Shown: piece after piece, positions 46,040 through 59,800 of the stretch
Numbering within the stretch: the stretch's first letter is position 1
Layout: every line of letters starts with the position of its first letter
Origin: Branchinecta lynchi
Taxonomy: Eukaryota; Arthropoda; Branchiopoda; Anostraca; Branchinectidae
Direction: 5' to 3'
DNA: 64,000 bases
NCBI GenBank assembly: GCA_023053575.1
Contig: JAKZAP010000003.1
Coordinates: 33,052,228 to 33,116,227 of the forward strand
The notes under the pieces: generated by a model
Told to the model about the DNA's origin: nothing
What the model saw: only the letters and a program-made list of their open reading frames with translations
Databases searched by the model: none
Translations under genes and position numbers: made by a program

Positions 46040-46908
46040 ACTTATTGGGATTCGATAACGGAAGTGGAGGGATACCTATGACATCGCAAAAGTTGTCCGT
46101 CTGTCCGTCTGACCGTCTGTCTGTGAGCACGATAACTCTCGAAGAGAATAAGACATTTTCATGAAACTTGGTGTAAAGGCTCTTTGGGTCAAGAGTAAGG
46201 TCAACACTCTTGATGACTATCTCTGCCAGCCGATGCAGAATCTCCGTGTACCTGCGGAAGAAACGTAGAAACGGTGTCAAAGCTGCGTTGACTCAGGATT
46301 TGAGTCGCTAAGTTTGAGTCGTTACAGAGACGTTTACTCCTTCTTCCTGAGAATCACTGGCGTGTTTTGGACTTAGTCATTTAGAGTATTTCGAAGATGG
46401 GCTATGTAGCTCTATATTTAGGGGGGGGGGGGGGGTGAAATTAAGGGAACAAAAAATATTTTTGAAAAGCTAATGAAATAGTCAAATTAGGGGTAGAGAG
46501 ACATGCTGAATCCGAATATGAAATTCATTTTCTCGCCGGACAAATGGTTCTCCCGGAATCCGGCGGAAACCGGAAAATTTGTGAAAAGTAGAGGTTTTAA
46601 TCTCAAGTTGATTAGAGGTTCAATGTAGGGGCAAGGAGACATGATGAGTCCGAATATGAATACTATTTTCTCGCCGGAAATGTGTATCTGAATATATCTG
46701 AACTTGGTGAAATTCAGCTGGCGTATTTGCACTGTCAAATACGAACTTGGTATTTTCCGATTGTTAGTATTGGCCTTAATCTATTTTTAAATTTTGAAAG
46801 TAAAAAGGTTTAAGAAGTCTGTTGAAGACCGAATATCTAGAAGACGGAATTGTCTGGACCGAATTGTCTGGAAGATTTTGGGATCCCATGGAAACCTTTG
46901 GCCTTGTT
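46040..46908 (-). repeat. Family A element, copy 6, degraded
   Basis: Reverse orientation. The palindromic end is replaced by TTGGGATTCGATAACGG, and the head is intact (GGGATCCCATGGAAACC). A foreign stretch at about 46205-46385 and a palindromic-MITE remnant at 46700-46745 interrupt it. A poly-G run lies at 46420-46435. Confidence 0.75.
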
Positions 46909-47697
46909 ATTAGTTACGATCGTTACATTCTTGTTATTATTGCCGTTCCAGAGCCCGCCGTAATAAGTAAACTGGCTCTTCCCACTTATTAGTTTCGTTC
47001 CACGACTGTTACGATCGTTACAGTTTATTTATGATAGTCGCGAGCATCCTGCGAGCATCATAAGTGATAATAAATAACTATCGGTTCTGCAGGAACTCCC
47101 GTAAGAGTGATGCCTTATGTTCACGTTGTTATTATTTTCGTTCCAGAGAGCGTGATAACTATGACAATACGGCGCTTGCCCCTCCTCTTATCATCGTAAC
47201 TTATAATAACTTCAATGGAACTCTACCGAAAATATACTCTTTCTTGTAAATTGTACCGCTATGTGATGCAAGCTGTCCCATTTTCATCATCCAGAATCAC
47301 ATTTACTATTTTAAAAATGTATTGACTAAACTTAGCCGATTATCTATGACTCGTGACGTCGCACAATATTTTCCATTTACTAACGGAACTGACTGTCCCT
47401 AGAGCGGTTTATAAGTATAAACGCGTCTGGCGCCTCAATGGCCCTTCGACTCTCAATATATAGATACAAATATATATTCTGCAACATTAATTTAATCAGC
47501 CGTAGATAATAATCTGAGGTTTGGTTTCCACCTTAAATCCAAAGTCTACAGGAACAGTAATGTCCTGTGACGCTTGTCTGTTTAAACTGCACCGCCTTGT
47601 GTCAAATGCTATCTAACTTCTGATAATGTAATAGTCCTGTAATACAAAATCGTATCCACTATGGGCCTAAACCGTGCTTTTAAAGTTCAAATCACTT
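46909..47697. other. Spacer downstream of ISYNA1
   Basis: 46915-47230 is rich in CGTTCCA and its inverse, TTACGATCGTTAC and ATTATTATT, probably a decayed TIR element. The remainder shows nothing. The intergenic boundary between ISYNA1 and TTC27 is assumed to fall between here and 31 kb. Confidence 0.35.
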
Positions 47698-47703
47698 TTT
47701 ATT
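47698..47703 (-). terminator. Polyadenylation signal AATAAA for ISYNA1
   Basis: Minus-strand AATAAA lies downstream of the proposed last exon and its TGA at 47797-47799. Position and strand fit a 3' UTR end near 47.68 kb. The motif is common in A/T-rich sequence, so support comes mainly from context. Confidence 0.5.
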
Positions 47704-47796
47704 AAAAGCAGACCAAAAAAGTTAACAAAATAGTAAAAAAGAAAAACAAATAAAACCCATGGATCCGTTCTTTGCTTTCCCGGTCAATGTTGCTGG

Positions 47797-47830
47797 TCAC
47801 ATTTTTGGCGAGGAGGTTGTAGATCCCATC
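47797..47830 (-). CDS. ISYNA1: ISYNA1 last coding exon (C-terminal tail)
   Basis: Acceptor TTGTTCCTATAG precedes 47830. One base completes Arg, then [10 protein letters not shown] and TGA. The tail after the LEQRM-like end resembles the variable tail after LEHKM in vertebrate enzymes. An AATAAA lies about 95 bases further on the same strand, which supports a terminal exon. Splicing to it is inferred, not proven. Confidence 0.65.
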
Positions 47831-50800
47831 CTATAGGAACAAAATAAATATTTATACAACAAGCAAGTCCGGAAGCCGGCAAAAAGGCAGAATGCCCCTG
47901 TTTTAGTTTACTTCCTCGAAGGTTGGGAGGCAGAGCACCTTTCGGGTGTAATGGTTCTTCTTTTTACTTGGCAGATTTCGAAGTTGGGACTCTCAAGCAG
48001 GGTTTGCTTTCGACGTTCGGTTCGCCGTGCCAACTGTCGTTTTACTATAAGCGTTTCTCTATAACGCCGTTCATGTCCGAGGCTGAACTGCCGAAAACAA
48101 GGCGTTTTCTGTGTTCGGTTCAACTGCCGTTTCATTCCTCCTTCCTGAAACAACGAACTGAGGTGGAAAGTCAGTTTCAACGTTTCGGTTCGGTAATTAG
48201 GCGCGAATTTTCAAAATTAACGAAAAAACAAATCAAAATGTAAAATAAGTTTAAAAACTGTAGGCCTGTTACAGTAAATCCATTTGTGTACTTTGTTGGG
48301 ACTATTGTTTCAAATTTTAAGTTATTTCGAAACTTTTAACGTTTTCGTATCTAGATGGTTCATGAAACGATGTTTATACAACCTGTCAAAGAAAACGCTA
48401 CTATGTACAAATTCAAACGAAATTTTTCGCAACGACGAACGACGAAAATGAAAGCGGCTAACCTCACTGAAGAACAAATCTTCGACGTTTGTGACATTAT
48501 ATTTGATGATGCTAACCTGTTCCACGAACAAGGCTCCGACATTTTGGACCACCTACACTTCTGGTCCCTTCTTCGTTTCCGAGCTACTATGGTAGATTTG
48601 GGGGTTTGATCATTGTGAGACGAATTTGACGCGCTCGAACAGTTTTCTTGTTGGACCTTTGCCTATTGACTTTCATGGCTCGAACTCCCCCCAGACTTTT
48701 GCACCGAACTGAGCAACAATGTCTTCGTCAAAGAAATTTAAAACTATATCCGTTTTTCCAAATTCCCAAGAAGAGGCTGTGGCTTGTTGTCTGAGGCCGG
48801 TTGGCTCATAAGAGTGTTTCCGCGATCATTTTGGTGGCCTAGAAGTGTCTTTCTGCGACCAACAAGGTTTTTGTGGCTTAAATTTGACAAACAACTCTCA
48901 AGCTGACCTTCGATTTTGTGACTCAAATTTGGCAGGAAAGTCCAATTTAACGTGCAAATTAGCCTAAGTTTCACGTAGTAAAATGAGCTACTTTATCGAC
49001 TCGGATAGACATAAAACTGGACAGGTCTGCCACAGATTGGTAAGAGCGCAAGCCTGATGTTCTATTTGTTGACTTTTAACGTGGATTTAATTTTCATTAT
49101 AAGACATTAGAAATTACCGTAAAAACAGCGTTTTCGCGAGTCTCAACTTGTGGGTCGAATGTGTTGCACAGACTTTTGTTTCTGTGACCCGAAGTGTGTG
49201 GCACATAAATACGATGCGCAGACGCCTTTTATGTATTTTCCCTTCCTTTATCTTTTCGTTTTTCCCTCTACTACATCTAACATATTTAGAAGGAACATCC
49301 AAAAGGGGTTCTGATTTCTCACCTTTGTTCCAGCATCAGGTGGTGGTTGGGTGCCAAACCTACGCAGGCCCGGATGAGATTTTCGATGCCTGCTCTTTGC
49401 CGGAACAGGCTATTGCAAACAGGGAAGCCAGGTCTTGCAAGCGGTGCCTATGAATCAAAACAGGTAAATAGCCTCACGGCTTCTTGCTTAGTGCTTTAGT
49501 AAATAGCTTTACGGCTTCTTGTTAGACGGAATTGTGGTGATCGAATATGTTTGTTGGTGAAGTAGTTCCTCTTTTCAGTGAAATACGCCACTTTTATTTT
49601 CTTTCTCTTCAGTCGTGGATTCTAGCGTCGAGCAATCCTGGGCTGGGGGTTCTGTTTGGACCGCAAATGCGTCTGACCCTGTCTTTGCGGTAAACCTGGG
49701 GGGAAGAACTACTGTGGGCTCACCCATCCTGGTTCTTCATGCCAAATTATCAGCATATTTTTTTTTACTGTGTATGTAAATTGAGGTTTAGTTGTTATGT
49801 AGCAGCCCCGGTTGGCTACAATTTGAAACAAATAAATATGCAGCGTTTACTCGCAGAGAAAACTTGACCGGAGTCCGGTCTTAGAGACGGGATAATACTT
49901 ACACACAGAGGGGAGGGAGTGTCATGGGTGCTAAAACAAACTGTCTCTGGGGCTGGCAGATTGCTCAAATGAAACTTCTGATTTTGTAGTACACCAAAGA
50001 AAGGTTTTGGTTTCTAGATGCGAAGTTATGGAAGTGCACAGACTAGCACAGACTTAGTTTTCAGTTAATATAATGATGGGCCAACAATACAAGTAACTTG
50101 TGGTGGATAAGAACACCCATTGGATATGAAAAAGAAATTTCGCTTACATATTTGGAAGCTAGTAAATTGCAGGATAGCAGCCAGCAAGAAATACCGTAAA
50201 GATACATTAGCGAAAATAAACTGTATTGGAATCTGCTGGTTTCGGATATATGATGTTTGTATTCAAGTTAAGGATAGCTTGATAATGTCGTTTGAACTTT
50301 AAAGCTATGTCCGGCTCGCTCCGAAAAGTTGCCTCTTTTTTTCGATTTTTCAAAATTCTCAAAACGAGATCAACAGCCTACTCACCTTTAGGAGGTAACT
50401 GAGGTAGCTGTATACAGGGTGAAACCCGGCGAAACTGTTTTCGCCTTCTTTTTTGAAGGAAATCCTCTGCAAAAATTCGCAGAGTAGTATGAGGTCTAAT
50501 ATAATTGGGGCGGCGAGTAAGGAGTCCTCACAGGTGTTGTGTATGACGTAGGTCTGTGTACCGCCCATCATGATCTCAGAGGTATATTCGTCCATGGCTC
50601 GCTTGCTATCCCCTGTAAAAGATTTGGTTAATGTGGATCTAAAAGTATTAAGTATAGTTCTATCACTCTCTGGAATATTTAGTAGTTGCGTTTTTGCTGA
50701 TACCATGGTATCTGTTACCACGGTAACTGGACCTGCAATTAGTCGTTTTTGCAGTTATCGTGGTTCTGATACACGGTGCTCTGCAAAAACGACTATTGCC

Positions 50801-53800
50801 GAAATTGCACTTTTCGAAGTCATCCCAAAAGAAAAACAGATATCCAGTTACATCAGCAAGTGCTAAACTTCTTTCTCACCAACTCTGCTACATATTATTA
50901 GAGCTATATTTCGACCCTTCTTGGCAAGGGTTCTCTTCAGGCTCAAGCTGGAAAATGAACTTCCTGGGAAATGGAAAATTACGAAAAATGAGCTGGAAAG
51001 TTACTGTACTGTGTCAGCAGAGTATGAAGTCTCTGATAATGTCACCTATATGCTGACCACATTTCGTTTAATTTCAACAGTGAAGCACAGCTGTATAAAT
51101 TATTTGCATTTGAGAAGAAACTACTGACTAAAAAAAGTTAAATTAAGCTACCGGTACCTGTCTATGTTTTCCCCAGATCATCGCTGATTTTCTTAGGAAA
51201 GCTTTCAGATACATTTGCTTTCAGTGATCTATTGTTATATCTTTCAATCTGATATGAAAGAAACTCTCTCTCCTGAAAAAATTTGATGATTTTCTCATCT
51301 ACGAAGTACATTTTTGAAATTTACGTAACGTAGGTCTACTGACCTTTTTTCAAATTTTTAGAAGAAATACGATACTACAATTTATCTGTTTGAGGAAATA
51401 TCTCTTTGAAGAAATTTTTAGTAATTACGTAGGGTTGGTAATTTATAAAAAGAACATTTCTCATGTCAGTTCTGAGTTAATGGTCTATAGATAGTTGGGG
51501 GTTCGAACCTCTTTTAAAAATAAAGGAAAGAGCCTGCTTACCGACATATGGGACGTATTTGATGACGACACAGTGATCTGGTCTCTCATCTTTCCTGTAA
51601 AGGATTGAATTGGAGTCTAACATGTCATCGATGACAGTCGTCTTTGAAATCTGGAAAGAAATGTCAAAGAAAATCTTTCAAAATGATCGCCAGTATCCGA
51701 GTAGCGCAATTTTAAAGTGATCCTTTCTATAGTCTCACTTCCTTCTCCTCAAAAATAATAAGAAATTCTTCAGTTGGTCCATTGGTATATCCTTCTCCCA
51801 CGTAAAATAAAAATTTAATTCTAACGGAATCTTTCAAAACATTTCAAGCCGTTGAAAGTAAGAATATTTATACAGCTCGCTATTCACAAACAAACCTCTT
51901 TCTTAATCAACTTTTTCCCCTATTCCTCTCCTCTCGGAACTAAATTATTAGTTCACAATCCAAGAAATCCCATCCCACTACCCAAAAACAGAAGAAAAAC
52001 CCCAGGCTTCCAAAGCAAAAATCTTAAATTTATTCCATTCAGTCTTACAACCGTTCAGTCTTCGTCAGATTCCTTGAATGTTTGTACTGTTAAAATAAAG
52101 TTCAAAAACAGAGTCAGCATGTCTCCTTGTCCCGATACCGAATCTCTAATCCGTTTCAGAAACAAGTTTGAGCTTCAACCAAATTTCCAGTTTCAGCCGA
52201 ATTCGTGATGAACCAGTTGTCCAGCAAGAAAACTAAGTTCAGATACGGGTTCAGCGGACCTCCTTACCCTCTCAGTGAATATCTTGTTAGCTTACAAAAC
52301 ATACATGTTTTTACCGTAAATTCGGAACCCCTCGTCTGCCTCTAATAATAGGAATAAATCTACGAACGTGACCTGTACTTTACCAGTGAATCCTTATTGA
52401 AGAACATCCTCGCTTGAATAACGTATTTCCTCGTTTGAACATAATATATCAACCCCTTCGACCTTCGATTACACTAGATCTCTCCGACGTCCATAACAAA
52501 CAAATGAATGTCGTCATTCACACGCGCAGAGCTATACTAGTTTGAGAATAAAGGGGTAGGGACTAGGGACTGCTGTAGCCGAAAATTAGTCGACAAATTT
52601 TGTGTCCGGTTTTCGCTGGATTCCTGGTGAACTACTTGTCCGGCAAGAAAACTTTCATTATCGGATTTAGCATATCTCCTTAACCCCCAAATCAACTATC
52701 TCAATAGCTTTAAAAAAAAAATGTGTCCCTTAGTTTGAAACCCCTCCCCCACCCGTAGATATAGGACTAAGAGCCAAGGGATACTCTCACCAAGTTTCAT
52801 CAAAATATCTGAATTCCCTCGAGAGTTAATGTGCGGACAGACGGACAGACAGACGGACAACGTTTGCGATGTCATGTCATAGGCTCTTACGTTTTGGGAT
52901 CCCAAAAAAGACAAGGATCACCACCAGATCACGGCTGTATTTGTTCACTTTCATTTCAAGCACAATACATGAGCAGATTGGCCTACGGTCAAAATTTTAG
53001 ATTTTTCTTCTTTGGGACATTGACCTTTATATTATTGCTTCGCTCTACCTCCCCAGTCGTCCGCCCATTCTCATTTCCAAGATTTCGACGTTATTCGCCA
53101 CTTTTACTGACCTTAATGGCACTAGGCTGATTTTTTAATTTGCCGTGTTTGGCTCTTTTGCCGTATTGGCTCTTTCCCAGGCGGGTCCGGCTCTCGCGCA
53201 CAGCTCATTGGTCATCAATATAAGTTTAACCGCGTTCCGCCTCTGCTCTCGTGAGTTAACATGTGCTTGATTTTTTTTACTCCAGCCGACTCTGTCAAAT
53301 TGGGTCTTTGTGTTTTTATTTATATTGATATTAAACGAAACATGATAAAAAAAAAAACGAACGGAGCATCCGACAGCTCGTTGGGTTAAACAGTTTTATT
53401 CCAGCGTTTGTTTCAGTTCGTTTCTCGTAAAGTGTATTTGTTCTCTTATTTTAATAGTTGCGTTTTCCGGCCCGCGATTCTCAACCCGTGTTCTTCACAA
53501 GTCATTTTTACGGACCGCATCCATTGCGCATCCTAACACAGGTTCCGTGTTCTGTGGCTTCAAGTGTTTTTAGCTCCCATGTTTCTTTCGAGTTAAAAAC
53601 CGAATCGAACACAAACGGACTCGGTAGAGTATCAAATCCTGTGCCGGGTTCTCTTACGCAAAACACAGGCGATGAAAACGGGTGGCAGTGCAACGTGTTA
53701 GGATTCGACTACAACACGCTAATTGCTGAAAAAGCAACTAATGTCTTTGAAAATATTTCCTACATCTTTGACGGCTTCGACAACCCCTTTTAGGATTAAG

Positions 53801-56800
53801 GCATTTGGATAGATGAAGTTGATTGGTCGATTAAAGTGCTCTCGGAACCTGCACAGGCATGTCAAAGAGCGAACTGATAGTTGCGTTTTTGCATATACAA
53901 CGGTCTAAAGTCGTTTTTAGTGGAGTGTTCCTTGGAACATTCTATTATTGCGAGCACTGTAGCAGCTTTCGGCTTTCGGTTTTCGGTTTCCGGTTTTCGG
54001 TTTTCACATTTTGTGGAGCTCATAACTCGTGAACCAGTGTAAGTATCAAGTTAAAACTTGGTACGCTAGTAGGTATTGGGGTCTAGTTGTGGGGTCTGTT
54101 TATTCCAGCTAGTTGTTCAGGGGCAAATGTGCCCAGATTGCGCAGTGAATAAAGTTCCTAACTTGACCAGAACTGGACATAGGACGATGAAGTTCCCTGG
54201 ACGTGTAGATCCTAGGACTGGGAAATTGCTTTTAAAGTTGCACCTCCCCCACCCACCCCGTTCATCGGCAACTAGGCCCAGATTGCCCAGGAGTAAAGTT
54301 CATTACACTTGCCAGGAATTAACAGGTATCAAGTTGAAACTTGGTAGGATCGTGAGCATTGGGGTCTCTTTGTACTTGTTGCGGGTCCCAAACCCCACCC
54401 CCACTTGGTTCTGGGGCAACTGGGCCCAGATTGCCCATTTTTTAATGTTTTTAATTGGATAATAACTGGAGATAAGGCGATGAAATTCCCTTGTGCTTTT
54501 GGATCATAGGGACTGGGAGAGTTGAACCACACCCAGCCCCCCGTTTATGGGCAAGTGGGCCCAAAATTGCCCATGAAAAAAGTTTTTGACCCGTGACTGG
54601 AATCAAACTCTAAGCTTGTATACTTGAGGAAAAAGGGTGTAAATACGCATTTTGATGGGTCCCGACCCCCTCCCCTCCCGTTCATGGGCAGCTGGGCCCA
54701 GATTTCCCATGAGTTTAGTTCGTCTATGACAGGTCTCAAGTCCAACTCTTGTATTTGGGGAGATATATCTATGGATGAAGATTTGGTATAACAGCAACAA
54801 ATAAGACGACGCGACGTACTTTAATCTTTAATGAACAGTTGGAAACTGGACTGTTTTGTCATATGACAGATGATATGCCGTTCTTAATGAATTGTGACAA
54901 AGCGGGCATTAGTCTGCTACGAATTGGTTTATTGCACATGTTATTGCCTTGCTAATGGACAGGAGGTTTAAAGGTGGGACTGGCAGGCAGACCATTTAGT
55001 GTTCGAACAAATGCTATTCGTGCAAGATCTGTTTTGTTGCCACATGGCTTAAAGAATATCTTTTAAAAGTAACTGATCGAAAGCAGTTTGGTAACATTCC
55101 TAAGTGTTCGACAGTCCATTACCTAGTTAATTTGATTGATTTTATTTTAAAACATCTAGATTAACCTGGCAAATGGATAAATTTAATTGCAATTGGTTTT
55201 AAAAAGGCATTTGACCTTGTTAACCATAAAATTCTTTTGGAAAAAATGGCGGAAAAAAATATACCCAATTTTATCGTCAAAATCATCAAGAGCTTCTTGA
55301 CAAATAGAGAGCAAACTGTAAAGTATAAAGGCCATTTTTCTACTTCTTGACCAGTTTTTTGTGGAGTTCCACAAGGAACTGTAATCGGTCCGCTGTGCTT
55401 CCTCCTCATGACAAATGAAATTGCTGCTGGGCTGGAGGACAGATGGAAATACTTTGATGACCTGTCCCTAGCGGAAGTCGTATCTGAGTATTTCAAAAGT
55501 AACGCTGCCGGTTTCATCGACCAGGTTACCTCAGAGGCGACTGAAATGAATATGGTCGCGAATAAAGATAAGTGCTCGGTTACGACCTTTTCTTTTCTTA
55601 GAAAAAACTCGGCCGTCTTTCGAACCTCCTATCGACTCTGGGCTCATCAGGAATAAAATAACGCTACTAGGTGTAGTGATCTCTCCTGACCTTTCATGGC
55701 ATGAAAATACAAAGACAGTTGTAAAGAAAGCTAACAGCGCAATTCAAATGCTAAAAACACTGAAAAAGTTTTGGGTTCCTAAGGACAAGCTAAAGCTAAT
55801 GTTTTGCTCTTTCATCCGACCCTTAGTCAAATATGCGTGTCCGGTTTGGCACTTTGCTCTTACCCAAGAAGAAACTGATAAAATAGAGCGAGTTCAGAAG
55901 AGATCGCTGCAAATTATCTATGGCGGTTCCCCCCTATCATACTCTTTTTACCTCAAAGAATTTAAAATGAATCCCTTTCTTCCCGCCGCGAAAAACTATG
56001 CCGCAACTTTGGCTCATCCCTTCTCCCGCATCCCATGTACCGTTCATTCCTTCCCCCACCCTTGTTCCTGTAAGATCTCGTCCCCCACCGAGAAGTGGCT
56101 GAAAAGGTTCCCAAACTGACCCCAATCTACTGTAACACTATGCGCTACAGTAGAAGCTTTGTGCCGAGCTTCGTAAAGCAGTACAATGCTCTTTAGCATT
56201 GTTCTGCCTTGTTACTTTTTTTCCTTTTAAATTATCTGTTGACAATTTATTTTATCTTTATTTGCGACTTTATTTATGACTACAAAAAATGGCTCTGCCC
56301 ACGAGAGATATGTTTTGCTTTATTATTAAATAAATTGAAATTGAAAAAATCTTCAGCATTTCTTTGGATTTATACTGGCGGTTTGTTTAAATTTAAAGCT
56401 TTTAAAGGGGAGTGATAACAAGGTTGTTTCAATACTTGTTTGGTTATTGGGGAAGAGAAATGTCTTGGTTCTAAAGCTGTTTTTATATTAGTGTGATAAA
56501 CATTTTACTTTTACACTCCACGTCTGAGCGCTTGCGCACTTGTTGCAGTTATCGTGGTATCTGATACCACGGTAAAAAGGCGTTTTACAGTTATCGTGGT
56601 ATCCGGCCAGTTATCGTAGTATCTGATATTCAGATACCACGGTCCGACCGTGGTAACTGGTCGTCGTATCTGAAAAGTCATCTCACTTTCATAAATTTTG
56701 TCAGATTGGTGAGAAAGAAGTTTAGCACTTAGTGACGTAACTGAATATCAGTTTTCTTTTGGGATGACTTCGAAAAGTGAAATTTTGGCAATAGTCGACT

Positions 56801-59800
56801 TCGCAGAGCATCCGTGTATCACATACCACGATAACTGCAAAAACGATTAATCACAGATCCGGTTACCGTGGTAACAGATTCTATGGTATCTGTAAACACA
56901 CAACTGATGCAGATGGGTTTTGTGTAGACACCAAAACCGTGTTTACCTCTTTCGACCTGAACTGGCTAGGCGCAGACAGGTTCAATCCATCATTGTTGCC
57001 GAGATGGTTGTAGCTGACGACCGACATTGGCTTGATGCCAGCTTGGATCAAAAAGTCAATAAGTACTGACTTCAATTTCGTCTGACCTGACTTGAAATCG
57101 TCTCCACCAATGGGAACGTTGTGTTTCTCTGCGAGCTCGACGCATCCAGGAACAAAAGTGTTTTGGGGAGAACCGTTGATGTAGGCACACTGTAAGAAAA
57201 GGGAATCACATTGCATGATATTAACTGTATTGTGTAGAGAACGCAACTCTTAATTACTTTAAAGGAGTTACTTGAGATGGCGAAAAAAAAAATGGAAGAG
57301 GAACCATTACCAGTCGGTACGAATGACTACTGTCAACACTGCTGCGATGTCAGAAGTTTCATAATATATAACACAAGGATGCGCGGTTTATTTCAACAGA
57401 TAACAATTAGAATTTAGCTGTTATGTTTTTCAAATGTTACGCACTTAAACCTAACGCATACAAAAAGAGCCGAAACACCTCCGAAAAAATACCTTCTCAC
57501 AATATCGTTGTCATTATGATATCGGAAAAAGTCAGCAAATGCTTTTTCGATGGTTTTTCGGCTCTTCTTGGCAATGCCTGTTATGCATAACGTTCTAAAA
57601 ACATAACAGCTAACATACTAAGTGTTATTTGTTAATGAAACCGAGCATCTTTGTGTTGTCCCTTATGAAACTTCTGACAATGTTTGCACTTTCTTTCTGC
57701 ATAGCTCTTAACACAATATAACAATATTCAGAACTAAGAGAAATTGAATCCACCCTTTATGACAACAAGTCAGTCAATCGAACTGCTCATAAATTATTCC
57801 GTAAGTCAAACTGCACAAGCAAGATTACTGGACACTCCTTTTCATCATGAAACATGGCTGATTGTTTGGCCGAAATGAAATGACGTGACGTAACGAAATG
57901 AAATGACAAAACAAATCACTGAAGAAAAAACAGATAATGCTAAATATTCAGCTGTGATTTTATACTTTTCAGCCGATATTCCAGCTAAATTTGCTTCTTT
58001 TTGTCTGATTTCCTTTTAAGATCTATTTGAGCTTGCCTATAAGGGTGCTTCCAACTAGGGTGGGTGAGATCTACATAGATAGGTGATAGATAGAAAGTTT
58101 ATTGTAAAAATCGACTTTCGTGGTCATAAACCAAATTTGCGATAATTGTAAAAAAAAAAAACAGAACAAATTACAATATGTTTATTACTATTAACTTTTT
58201 AATTCAGTTTTCGCCATAAACTAACATACAAATAACACAAAAAATGGTACAATATCAATGTGTCTCCAGCAGAAGCCTCCAACCTGGTAGATTATGGAAA
58301 ATGGGGTTGCTGCCAGGAAAAGAATACAGTTCTCCGACCGCCATAACCTTACAACCAAGGATGTCCGAGCTTTTCTAGCAAGTTCTGCAAAACTGCAGCA
58401 ATGGCTCTGGACAAATGCCTGACTTATGCTCTCTCGAGCCAGCAGACAAATCAGACGCCTAAAAACTCTCTTGTAACATGCCTCCAGATTACAGTATGAC
58501 TTGTATCGAATGTCAGTACAGACACTGTACTAGACACTGCAAATGCCAGAATGCTTCCGCTGAAATTCCTTAATAAGTTCAACCGAAGTGCAAACGATTC
58601 CCTCGTTCTGGCTTTCCGACCTTCGCGACATTGACCAATATATATATAACTGCAGTAAAAAGGCTTTCGCCTCTATTAATTTCTCGAGACACTGTGTACA
58701 CTAAACTGAATTTCAGCCAGGTGAAGATCCACGTCTGCTTTAAACTGATTGATATTTTCGGCATTTACGACATTTTCGGGGAGATTATTCTAGTATTTCA
58801 CTATCCGGTTTTTGAAGCTCCATTTTCGAATGTCTTTTCGGAATTTCTCACCACGAATTTTCAAGCTGTGTCCTGTGAGACCGTTGTGATTGAAAGTGAG
58901 GATATCATCAGACCTTATTTTATCATAGTAACTATGGCAAACCTTAAAAGTTTCTATCAAATCACCTCGGAGAAATCTATAAGATAAACTGGGGCGATAA
59001 ACAATAGGGCGATCTGATTCGACCATCTTTGTTGAGATATACGCCAGTAGTTCAAACGCGCTCGCGTGACTACGTCACTGGACAACAAATACTAGGGTGT
59101 CTTGGGACTCAGCAATTTATTAAAACAAATATCTTCGGAAGTATAATGCCGACGGTCTGTGTCCGGTCACGCGATATCCGGATCTAAGCAGGGTAGCTAG
59201 AATCTATCCTTGATGATAAATGACACTTGGTGTCGTATTTTATCTTTTCTAAATACCATTAAAAAACTGGTTTATATTTCAAAATTAGGGTAACCTGACG
59301 CCTTGGCTGGTTGGAACCAGTTCTTGGAGATAAAGGACAATAAGTGTCTTTGTTTTCTTTTTTACCAAATATCCACCAGTTTCCGTGTCCAAACTACTAA
59401 AGACAAAGCGCAACCCACTTTGTAACCGCAAAGCATTGTTAGCGTTGAATAAAGCTGCTAAAAGTTTTTTTTTTGAACGGGGGTCTAGACAGGTAGTCCG
59501 AAGTGTAGCAACACTTACCCCCTCTAGGATGCTTGCAACTGCAAACAGCGTAGATGGCGAAACTTCAGCTTCGTTCCTTTTGATGGCATTCATAAGGTTT
59601 TCGGCGTTGTCATTTAGACCTGGTCTCAGTTCTGCAAATCGCTCAGTATTGGCTGTCCACAAGACGATGACCTTTTGAAGGTTGTTTTTGCTGAGGACAA
59701 AAAGCTGAGGTTAAAAGCAGCTATATTCAAACTTTAAACAGGCAGCTGTGTCCAAAATGAAATCTCAGCAATAGCCTCCTCTTCCAGCAATTCTTATGAA

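Noticed and set aside
51497..51512. B-box-like GGGTTCGAACC as a tRNA gene
   Set aside because: No A-box or cloverleaf can be built from the adjacent sequence.
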